Positions 1-7,359 of a stretch of DNA of 7,663 bases are shown here, piece after piece (positions within the stretch are counted from its first letter, which is position 1; the number at the start of each line of letters is the position of its first letter). The stretch covers positions 1 to 7,663 of the forward strand of contig DTYY01000326.1 in the NCBI GenBank assembly GCA_012961645.1, read 5' to 3'. The notes beneath the pieces were generated by a model. The model was not told where the DNA came from. It did not search any database and saw nothing but the letters and a program-made list of their open reading frames with translations. Origin of the DNA: Methanosarcinales archaeon (GTDB lineage: Archaea > Halobacteriota > Methanosarcinia > Methanosarcinales > Methanogasteraceae). The position numbers and the translations under genes are program-made.

Positions 1-348
1 AACTGCAATCGTCTTGGGCATGATCTCAGCAAATGTGAGTATTAAAAAGGTCATCACCCCGATTGCGATGATCACACCGTAATCACCAAAAAAATCTATT
101 GCGATAGAGGTTGCTACCGCCGATGCAGCGATGTTCACTATGTTATTCCAGATGAGTACGGTTGTGAGTATGGTTTCAGGCTTTCTTACCAGCTTATCGA
201 TCGTTTCTGCTCCTTTCACACCTCTCTTCAACAAAACCCTCGCTCTTATCTTGCCTATTGCAATAAAAGCGGTCTCTGATCCGGAGAAGAATGCAGATAA
301 GAGTAACAGCACAAACAGGAGTAAAAGCTTTGCAATGAGCCACAGCAT
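1..348 (-). CDS. CNNM/CorB-type (DUF21) membrane transporter, C-terminus beyond window edge
   Basis: Reading the minus strand from ATG at 348 gives 116 codons with no stop before the window edge, so the gene is 3'-truncated by the window. The product starts with a hydrophobic helix running into the motif SAFFSGSETAFIAIGK (about residues 18-33), the signature of the CNNM/DUF21 domain. Next comes a charged loop, then the helix with WNNIVNIAASAVATS (about 67-81), and a third helix ending in LTFAEIMPKT (about 104-113), the usual 'LTFGEIxPK' block. Family knowledge: these proteins (HlyC/CorC, CNNM, archaeal CorB) are dimeric membrane proteins that move Mg2+ or exchange it for Na+, with cytosolic CBS domains that bind Mg-ATP. 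CBS domains would lie off the window and cannot be seen. No ribosome binding site precedes the ATG. A TATA-like element 24-32 nt upstream suggests a leaderless mRNA. Family call is firm; the transported ion is inferred. Confidence 0.9.
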   Translation of the reverse strand, partial: MLWLIAKLLLLFVLLLLSAFFSGSETAFIAIGKIRARVLLKRGVKGAETIDKLVRKPETILTTVLIWNNIVNIAASAVATSIAIDFFGDYGVIIAIGVMTFLILTFAEIMPKTIAV

Positions 349-371
349 CTTTTTCTCTACCCGGTTATAAT

Positions 372-380
372 TTATTTAAG
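372..380 (-). promoter_or_regulatory. Putative TATA box for the CNNM gene
   Basis: On the minus strand this reads CTTAAATAA, preceded by the purine-rich GAGAAAATAT as a possible BRE. Its centre is about 28 nt from the ATG at 348, so transcription would start almost at the start codon. That agrees with the missing Shine-Dalgarno and a leaderless transcript. The region is generally AT-rich, so this is only a moderate call. Confidence 0.4.
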
Positions 381-403
381 ATATTTTCTCTCCTTGAAGA
401 GAT

Positions 404-444
404 AAAAAAAGGTGGAGGGATAATTGCATCACCCATTCTCCACC
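404..444 (-). terminator. Hairpin plus T7 terminator after the MscS-TM gene
   Basis: In the minus-strand direction, 14 nt after the stop at 458, GGTGGAG (444-438) pairs perfectly with CTCCACC (417-411) across a 20-nt loop. The stem is followed at once by seven T residues (410-404). The arrangement looks like an intrinsic terminator, and a T-tract alone is known to suffice in archaea. It separates the channel gene from the CNNM gene on the same strand, which supports separate transcription units. Confidence 0.7.
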
Positions 445-457
445 ATAACGTGATCAT

Positions 458-1138
458 CTAAGCATGCTTCTCTTCAACAGTCAGCTTATCTCTCATATAC
501 TCTGCAACGATCTCCTTGATCCCCCAGCCAAGGGAGATACCCATAGCGATCGCAATGCCTGCTGCAATTCCCCATGCCAGCGGAACGATGAAAGTGTATA
601 TGATCGTCGTGTCGATCAGCAACTGGTCCAGAGCCAGTACGATCACCAGTAAGGAGAAGAGCGCCTTCAATATCAACGTTATCACATCAGCGAATGCAAC
701 TTCACTCGATGATAACTGCCCTCCTACCCAGCCCATGATAATATTGACCAGTATCAGTCCCACAACCAGCATCAGGACGCCTGCGATCAGATGCGGAATG
801 TATGCTCCAATCTGATACATGAAGTTTGTCAGCATCGGTATGTTCAGCACGTCCACAGCTGCCATGATGAAGATGATGTAAACAAACCACCTGATCAGCG
901 CATCAAAACATCCCACTGTGGTCATGCCTGATTTTTTGATCGTATCACCTACGATGGTTTTGTTTATTGCATCATCCACGCCAATCCTATCAAGCACTCT
1001 GGATAGTATTCTTCCTGCAGCACGTCCTACGATCCATCCCACCAGCAGGATTATTATCGCGCCAATGATCCCGGGTAGTTGACTGACCATTGTTCCGATA
1101 GCAGTTTCAAAGCTCGCCTGTATCACTTCTACCAACAT
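458..1138 (-). CDS. MscS transmembrane-helix-repeat protein (small conductance channel-like, no MscS beta domain)
   Basis: This 226-residue protein is almost wholly hydrophobic, with five predicted helices at about 21-39, 80-98, 113-137, 153-171 and 180-205. The segment LPGIIGAIIILLVGWIVGRA followed by an amphipathic stretch ending in DRIGVDDAI (about 21-58) is a clear copy of the 'TM helix' repeat (PF05552) found in MscS-related proteins. IPHLIAGVLMLVVGLILVNI (about 114-133) is a second copy, and about 186-212 may be a degenerate third. Known relatives include CmpX-type proteins. The conserved MscS pore helix and soluble beta domain are absent, so channel function is inferred rather than shown. 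It is probably an integral cytoplasmic-membrane protein with a short charged C-tail. The ATG start is fixed by a perfect AGGAGGTG eight bases upstream. It has its own BRE/TATA promoter and its own terminator, so it looks monocistronic. Confidence 0.88.
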   Translation of the reverse strand: MLVEVIQASFETAIGTMVSQLPGIIGAIIILLVGWIVGRAAGRILSRVLDRIGVDDAINKTIVGDTIKKSGMTTVGCFDALIRWFVYIIFIMAAVDVLNIPMLTNFMYQIGAYIPHLIAGVLMLVVGLILVNIIMGWVGGQLSSSEVAFADVITLILKALFSLLVIVLALDQLLIDTTIIYTFIVPLAWGIAAGIAIAMGISLGWGIKEIVAEYMRDKLTVEEKHA

Positions 1139-1145
1139 TTATTAG

Positions 1146-1153
1146 CACCTCCT
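1146..1153 (-). promoter_or_regulatory. Strong Shine-Dalgarno for the MscS-TM gene
   Basis: The minus strand reads AGGAGGTG, an eight-base match to the CACCTCCT end of archaeal 16S rRNA, placed seven bases before the ATG at 1138. It decides the start codon. Confidence 0.85.
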
Positions 1154-1159
1154 ATCTAT

Positions 1160-1188
1160 GTGGTGCTTGTGCCACTGGATATCCCAGT
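1160..1188 (-). other. Small hairpins in the MscS-TM leader
   Basis: Two adjacent inverted repeats lie in the predicted 5' leader, just upstream of the ribosome binding site. One has ACTGG arms (1174-1178 and 1184-1188) around a 5-nt loop. The other has GTGG/CCAC arms (1160-1163 and 1172-1175). They share bases 1174-1175, so only one can form fully at a time. No T-tract follows. The stems are short and may be chance; no known riboswitch is recognised. Confidence 0.25.
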
Positions 1189-1221
1189 TCACAATAACCG
1201 CTACAAATCAGGAATATAATG

Positions 1222-1237
1222 TTATATAAGCCTTTCG
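1222..1237 (-). promoter_or_regulatory. Archaeal BRE/TATA promoter of the MscS-TM gene
   Basis: On the minus strand CGAAAGG (BRE-like) directly precedes CTTATATAA, a near-consensus archaeal TATA box. With the usual spacing of about 26 nt, transcription would start near 1200, giving a leader of about 60 nt that contains the hairpins and the AGGAGGTG site. This is the clearest promoter in the window and the main sequence evidence for an archaeal host. Confidence 0.75.
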
Positions 1238-1323
1238 CGCTTTTCGAGCCCATCCACTAAATCATAACCCATACCCACCACGAAAGTCCTGTAATATCTT
1301 TGAGTAGCACCACTCGCTCATGA

Positions 1324-1683
1324 GAAGAACGATATTCACTGACAGACGAACGCTGGGCAGCCGTGGTCGATGGAAACAAAGAGACAATTCCAGTGGAATG
1401 GATGAAGAAGCAACTGCAGAGACGAGTGATCTGTCGAAAGAAGAGTTCTCGAAATTCGAAGTGTATCTGGACACGTTTGTCACCGATGGTTCTGCATTCA
1501 GTGGCGATACATTGGTTGACAAGATATATGCTGACGAAAATAAGATGCCAGAAAGTCCAGAAAAAAGGCAGCTCGGAGTCGTTTTGAGAGGAAGAAGTGC
1601 AGCAGGCGGAAACTCAGGTGTCCGACCGGCTCGGGAATACCCAAAGTCCAGAAGGAGCAAGTGTTACTATAAGCTCCCTTGAG
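1324..1683 (+). pseudogene. Possible frameshifted remnant of an unrecognised gene
   Basis: No intact gene is convincing here, but protein-like text appears in alternating plus frames. Right after a TGA at 1321-1323 one frame reads EERYSLTDERWAAVVDGNKETIPVEWMKKQLQ in pieces up to about 1420. The quality then passes to the frame that begins with ATG at 1320 and ends with TGA at 1680-1682, which has an acidic segment around DLSKEEFSKFEVYLDTF and DKIYADENKMPESPEKRQ (about 1425-1570). From about 1588 the first frame again looks coding (EEEVQQAETQVSDRLGNT...). One shift near 1410-1425 and a compensating one near 1575-1590 would join the parts into one protein of roughly 120 residues. An alternative is that only the 120-residue frame (1320-1682) is a genuine small gene; ATG 1398 is another start in that frame. 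No ribosome binding site or family match is apparent. The coding quality was judged by eye. Confidence 0.28.
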
Positions 1684-1775
1684 CGATGTTTGATCGTTGT
1701 ATGGTGCTGGCAATTTCTGGATGGGCTCTGCCAGAACAAAACGCTTATGAACAAAGCATTCCCGATAGGATCATT

Positions 1776-4130
1776 ATGCGGAGTATGATTCTGGCGCTTA
1801 TCACCCTGTCGATGATCACCAGTGGTTGTGTTGATCGGGATTCTTGGGAACCGGTTCAACCAGAACCGATCCAGGAAGCAAAACTTAAAACCGAACCGAT
1901 CGATCTATCTGACGTCACGTCAGAAGATGCGGATTTCACCAGATATTACGCATTGCAGCCGCTGGATCTCGCCCTGAAGGTCCCCCGGTACAACTTGCCG
2001 ATACAGACGAACCAGATCTCAAACTATGATCTGTTCTCAGAAGAAATCCAGCTGAGTGACGATGCCCTGAGTTTGCTTGAAGAAAACGGCTTTGCTGTCA
2101 TAGATAATCCTTTTGATCAGAAAGAAGAGGATATTATCCAGCCGTACAAGACGCTTGCGGATGGTGAGATACCGATCTTCATCACCACCGATTCGCTACT
2201 CCACATCTATCACATCCAGTTCGATGAGACGCTGAGGCAGATCGAGGAGAGGGAATTTTATGATCTGATCTGGGAGATCAGCGAGGAATTGCTGAATGAT
2301 TCGATAGAATCTTATGAAAATTCCGATGGAGAGCTGAAAGAAGCGTCAAGGAGGAATGCTGCCTACTTTTCGGTTGGTTTGAGTCTGCTCAAGCCGCAAC
2401 CAGAACAGGTCTGCCAGAGCGAGCGCGAGTGGGAATGCACTGATGCTTACTTCAGGAAGGAGGATCTGACGCGTTATCGTTTCGAGGTCCCGTCTTTTGT
2501 TGCGGATGATGTCGAAGATGAATTAAACCTGGTGGAAGAGCATTCTGGATTTGCAGAGTCTCCCATCTTCATCTACAAGGAAGATTACTCCCAGTATGTC
2601 CCGAGAGGGCACTACACACGGTCAGAAAAATTGAAGAACTATTTCAGAGCGTTTATGTGGTACGGACGGATGAGCATGCTCCTCAAGGGCTCGAATGAGA
2701 TACTGCCTGGAACGACCGACCCGTACTGCAAGGAGGCTCTCATCTCTACAGAGGACGCAAGAATCCAGACGATCGGCGCATCTCTGATATCATCCAAGTT
2801 CGATGAAAACGAGGAACTCAGGATTGAGTGGGACCGGATATATCTGGTGACTGCCTTCTATGTGGGATTTTCTGATGATCTGGGACCTTATGAGTACATC
2901 GATGCATTGAACTTTGTTTTTGGGGAAACGTTTGATCCGGATGATCTGGATGACGAGACGATCGGAGAATTGAGAGCGAAACTGGCAGAGTACGGATCGC
3001 CAGAGATATATGGCGGGACAGGAGCCTGCGAGATACCACCACCGTTTACTCCTGCACAGGCGGACCAGTGCCTGAACAACACCGCAGGATTCAGGTTGAT
3101 GGGGCAGCGGTTCATCCCTGATTCCTACATCTTCACAAATCTTGTCGGTGAATACACAGACGTCTATGAGGGAGATCACATGCCTTTCACGCTCGTTGTG
3201 AGTGGTGCCGGAAGGCAGATCAGAGGATTTCCCCGAGGTCTCGATTTTATGGCGCTACTCGGATCGAATCGATCGAGGGAACTACTGGACGAGCTGGATG
3301 ATTCCAATTACAGAGAGTATGATCGCCAGTATATGCAGATGGAGGATGAATTCGACTCGTTTGGTTATGCGGATTGGAACAAAAACCTCTACTGGTCCTG
3401 GTTATTCACGCTAAAGCCCCTGCTCATGGATTATGGCGCGGGCTACCCGACATTCATGCAGACCAGAGCGTGGCAGGAGAAGGAACTTGCCACTGCTTTA
3501 GCATCATGGACAGAACTCAGGCACGATACGATCCTCTATGCCAAACATAGCTATGCTATGGCTGAGTCTGCATTTATACCCCCCAAAGAGAGACCTGTTG
3601 TCGGATATGTTGAGCCGGTTCCTGAGTTCTATAACCGTTTGCTGGCACTTACACAGATGACGAACAACGGTCTCGCCGATATGGATGTTCTGGACGGACC
3701 GGCGAGGCAGAGGCTGGAGAACCTTGAACAAATACTCAAACGGCTTGTCGAGATCTCGTCAAAGGAACTGGAGAACGAGGAACTGACAGATGAGGATTAC
3801 GATTTCATAAAGAATTTTGGTGATCGTCTGGATGGCGTCATCGCCGATGTGGATGATAAGGCAAAGAAGACGACGATCGTCGCCGATGTGCATACCGATG
3901 GCAATACGATGCAGGTTCTCGAGGAGGGCGTGGGATACGTTGATCTGATCGTTGTTGTATACAAACTCCCTGATGGAAGACTCCTCGTCGGAGTCGGTCC
4001 TGTTATGAGTTACTACGAGTTCAAGCATCCGATGGACGACCGCCTCACCGATGAGGCTTGGAGGGAGCTTCTGGCTGCAGATCCGCCCGAGAGACCGGAA
4101 TGGATCTCTGGATTTCGCTCCAATGGTTGA
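1776..4130 (+). CDS. DUF3160 family secreted lipoprotein
   Basis: The frame is open from ATG 1686, but ATG 1776 is preferred. It is preceded by AGGA five bases upstream and puts a signal peptide at the very N-terminus: MRSMILALITLSMITSGC, with a lipobox-like SGC and Cys18 as the probable lipid anchor. The mature protein of about 766 residues would therefore sit outside the membrane. The region LEENGFAVIDNPF...IFITTDSLLHIYHIQFDETLR (about residues 101-154 from this start), the block PFTPAQADQCLNNTAGFRLMGQRFIPDS in the middle, and the ending VADVHTDG...GVGPVMSYYEF...RPEWISGF are typical of DUF3160 (PF11369), and the protein appears full length. Its biochemical role is unknown. Several cysteines (in VCQSEREWECTDAYF, DPYCKEA, GACEIPP and DQCLNN) could form extracellular disulfides. 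It is strongly acidic. The downstream permease starts 26 nt after the stop (or overlaps it by 1 nt), suggesting a shared transcript. No good TATA box was found upstream; CGCTTATGA at 1742-1750 is a weak candidate. Confidence 0.87.
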   Translation: MRSMILALITLSMITSGCVDRDSWEPVQPEPIQEAKLKTEPIDLSDVTSEDADFTRYYALQPLDLALKVPRYNLPIQTNQISNYDLFSEEIQLSDDALSLLEENGFAVIDNPFDQKEEDIIQPYKTLADGEIPIFITTDSLLHIYHIQFDETLRQIEEREFYDLIWEISEELLNDSIESYENSDGELKEASRRNAAYFSVGLSLLKPQPEQVCQSEREWECTDAYFRKEDLTRYRFEVPSFVADDVEDELNLVEEHSGFAESPIFIYKEDYSQYVPRGHYTRSEKLKNYFRAFMWYGRMSMLLKGSNEILPGTTDPYCKEALISTEDARIQTIGASLISSKFDENEELRIEWDRIYLVTAFYVGFSDDLGPYEYIDALNFVFGETFDPDDLDDETIGELRAKLAEYGSPEIYGGTGACEIPPPFTPAQADQCLNNTAGFRLMGQRFIPDSYIFTNLVGEYTDVYEGDHMPFTLVVSGAGRQIRGFPRGLDFMALLGSNRSRELLDELDDSNYREYDRQYMQMEDEFDSFGYADWNKNLYWSWLFTLKPLLMDYGAGYPTFMQTRAWQEKELATALASWTELRHDTILYAKHSYAMAESAFIPPKERPVVGYVEPVPEFYNRLLALTQMTNNGLADMDVLDGPARQRLENLEQILKRLVEISSKELENEELTDEDYDFIKNFGDRLDGVIADVDDKAKKTTIVADVHTDGNTMQVLEEGVGYVDLIVVVYKLPDGRLLVGVGPVMSYYEFKHPMDDRLTDEAWRELLAADPPERPEWISGFRSNG
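1908..1924. repeat. 17-nt perfect palindrome inside the DUF3160 gene
   Basis: TCTGACGT and ACGTCAGA flank a single central C, giving 8+1+8 perfect dyad symmetry. It lies about 130 nt downstream of the chosen start codon. The shape fits a dimeric regulator site, but it is inside coding sequence and one such palindrome could easily arise by chance in a window this size. Confidence 0.35.
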
Positions 4131-4144
4131 TGCCGGATCCTAAT

Positions 4145-4151
4145 GATGTGA
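4145..4151 (+). promoter_or_regulatory. Ribosome binding site deciding the permease start
   Basis: GATGTGA matches six of seven bases of GAGGTGA and is separated by five bases from ATG 4157. This favours 4157 over the upstream in-frame starts TTG 4058, ATG 4100, ATG 4130 and GTG 4148. Confidence 0.5.
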
Positions 4152-4156
4152 CTTTG

Positions 4157-4966
4157 ATGCAAAAATTGACCCTGAGACACGACCGGCTCCTCGTCATCTT
4201 CCTCTTACTCGGACTTGTGATACTCGCTTTCATAATGATCCCGCTTCTGAGCATGACTGCCGGTCAACTCATCTCCAACCAGCCCGGCATGGCAGAAGCG
4301 ATCAATGATTCTTCGGTCTGGAAAGCGATGATCCTTACGATGTACACCGCACTTGTCGCAACCATCGTAGCATTTATATTCGGCGTGCCTCTTGCATACT
4401 TCCTTGCACGACGCAACTTCCCTGGTAAGGGCGTAGTCGAGAGCATCGTGGATATCCCGATCATCGTTCCGCACACGGTGGCAGGTATCGCACTCCTCAC
4501 GGTATTTGGATTGCATGGATTGATCGGGTGCCCGCTTTCATCGATCATCAGGTTCAGAGACGCGTTTCCCGGAATCGTGGTTGCGATGCTCTTTGTCTCG
4601 GTGCCGTTTCTGATCAACTCGGCGCGAGAGGGTTTTCAGAGTGTTGATCCGCGCCTTGAAAACGTTGCCAGATCGCTCGGGGCATCTGAATGGGGCGCAT
4701 TCACACTGGTTACGGCTCCGCTTGCCGCGCGCCACATCCTGGTGGGCTCGATCATGTGCTGGGCACGGGCGATGAGCGAGTTTGGCGCTGTCATCGTGAT
4801 CGCATACTACCCGATGATCACACCAACCCTGATCTACGAGCGATACATCTCCTATGGGCTTTCAGCGTCCTCTCCGATCGCTGTTCTGATGATCATCGTT
4901 TGCCTGATCATATTTGTCATATTGCGAGCGATCTCCTCGGGATGGAGGCGGTACGATCGAGATTAG
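4157..4966 (+). CDS. wtpB: WtpB/ModB-like tungstate or molybdate ABC transporter permease
   Basis: From ATG 4157 the protein has 269 residues, normal for WtpB/ModB, beginning with a short basic stretch and a first helix at about 11-31. The BPD_transp_1 core contains the EAA loop as ENVARSLGASEWGAFTLVTAPLAARHIL (about residues 168-195), which would dock onto the ATPase subunit. Diagnostic blocks for the Wtp/Mod group are DAFPGIVVAMLFVSVPFLINSAREGF, RAMSEFGAVIVIAYYPMITPTLIYERY and the final GLSASSPIAVLMIIV helix. Known relatives form the channel for tungstate or molybdate with a binding protein (WtpA) and an ATPase (WtpC). Neither is adjacent here: upstream is a DUF3160 lipoprotein and downstream is gyrB. 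The alternative start ATG 4130 overlaps the DUF3160 stop as TGATG, which would mean translational coupling. The substrate could also be another oxyanion, so the gene symbol is tentative. Confidence 0.82.
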   Translation: MQKLTLRHDRLLVIFLLLGLVILAFIMIPLLSMTAGQLISNQPGMAEAINDSSVWKAMILTMYTALVATIVAFIFGVPLAYFLARRNFPGKGVVESIVDIPIIVPHTVAGIALLTVFGLHGLIGCPLSSIIRFRDAFPGIVVAMLFVSVPFLINSAREGFQSVDPRLENVARSLGASEWGAFTLVTAPLAARHILVGSIMCWARAMSEFGAVIVIAYYPMITPTLIYERYISYGLSASSPIAVLMIIVCLIIFVILRAISSGWRRYDRD

Positions 4967-4970
4967 GTTG

Positions 4971-4976
4971 TTTTTT
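4971..4976 (+). terminator. T-tract terminator after the permease gene
   Basis: A T6 run, part of TTGTTTTTT, begins five bases after the TAG stop, and further T-rich stretches follow at about 5024-5034 and 5052-5056. No strong stem precedes it. In archaea oligo-T alone can terminate transcription, so this probably ends the DUF3160-permease transcript before gyrB. Confidence 0.4.
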
Positions 4977-5070
4977 AAGTCAATAAATCGAGCAGGAACT
5001 AAAAAAGGTCATTTCATCCATACTTTTACTTTTCTCGCAATTGTTCTGGCGTTTTTCACCTGTGGCGACG

Positions 5071-5089
5071 TGGGCAGCCCCTCTGCCCA
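5071..5089 (+). other. GC-rich hairpin upstream of gyrB
   Basis: TGGGCAG (5071-5077) pairs perfectly with CTGCCCA (5083-5089) around a CCCCT loop, 36 nt before the gyrB ATG and in an otherwise AT-rich gap. No T-tract follows on either strand, so it is not an obvious terminator. It could be a leader structure or an operator. The AT-rich AATAACTTTA immediately after it (5089-5098) is at the right distance to be a weak TATA box for a leaderless gyrB mRNA, in which case the palindrome would cover the BRE position. Confidence 0.4.
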
Positions 5090-5118
5090 ATAACTTTACG
5101 ATCTCCCAAAACTGATAA

Positions 5119-7014
<1,896 letters not shown>

Positions 7015-7080
7015 GGGTACACAGGATCGGGCGGGATGGTACGCGATATGTTTACGGTCAAACGGGGATGTGTGATTTCC

Positions 7081-7093
7081 CGAAATTATTTCG
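7081..7093. repeat. 13-nt perfect palindrome downstream of gyrB
   Basis: CGAAAT and ATTTCG flank a central T, 67 bases after the gyrB stop. It could be a hairpin in the 3' untranslated region or a protein site. No T-tract follows, and chance is quite possible. Confidence 0.3.
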
Positions 7094-7325
7094 CGCTGTG
7101 AAGATACCCCTCCAGGTCAGATGGCGGGCGAAGCCATAAGCTAAAAATCCAAGTATTTTCCGCACAAATGACCAATATCTATCCAATATTAACGTCTTTT
7201 GTGAGATTTGCATCATTTACGTATGAGTTAGATGAGATATGACTGTCGTTCAGTGAAAATTATTGGTACGGTTGCATCAGATCGGGAATTTCACGAATGT
7301 GCAGATGGTTCGAATTTAATCGCCG

Positions 7326-7334
7326 CATAAAATC
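7326..7334 (+). promoter_or_regulatory. Possible TATA box for the transposase
   Basis: CATAAAATC is centred about 30 nt before ATG 7360, the distance expected for a leaderless or nearly leaderless archaeal mRNA. The match to the TATA consensus is only fair. Confidence 0.3.
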
Positions 7335-7359
7335 TATTTTACCAGTGCTTTTGGGGTGC

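Larger units (their letters stand above)
7015..7359. other. Non-coding gap between gyrB and the transposase
   Basis: About 345 bases show no convincing reading frame on either strand. The GC content falls markedly from about 7140 on. It contains the 13-nt palindrome CGAAAT-T-ATTTCG (7081-7093), a five-base stem ATGGC/GCCAT (7121-7125 and 7133-7137), and a TATA-like element near 7326. No clear terminator follows gyrB: the first T-runs are more than 135 bases away. The left end of the insertion sequence should lie in here or within the first transposase codons, but its boundary cannot be set because the right end is outside the window. Confidence 0.5.

Noticed and set aside
131..370. 79-residue plus-strand frame
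   Set aside because: It is antisense to the CNNM gene, whose minus-strand frame carries diagnostic family motifs.
460..469. Palindrome AAGCATGCTT at the end of the channel gene
   Set aside because: It lies in the final codons and stop, is only ten bases, and is likely chance.
1262..1660. 132-residue minus-strand frame in the intergenic gap
   Set aside because: Its composition is Ser/Leu/Pro-rich in the manner of an antisense shadow, it has no domain motif, and it has no ribosome binding site.
1686..1775. N-terminal extension of the DUF3160 protein from ATG 1686
   Set aside because: It would place 30 unlikely residues before a clear lipoprotein signal peptide.
3871..3882. 12-bp palindrome CGACGATCGTCG in the DUF3160 gene
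   Set aside because: It follows from GAC/GAT/ATC-type codons common in this gene, and many GATC-centred palindromes occur across the window.
4058..4156. Upstream permease starts (TTG 4058, ATG 4100)
   Set aside because: They overlap the DUF3160 gene deeply and the extra residues do not resemble the family. ATG 4157 has the best ribosome binding site.
7307..7315. GGTTCGAAT, resembling a tRNA T-loop and hinting at a tRNA attachment site
   Set aside because: The flanking bases do not form a T-stem and no acceptor or anticodon arm is present.
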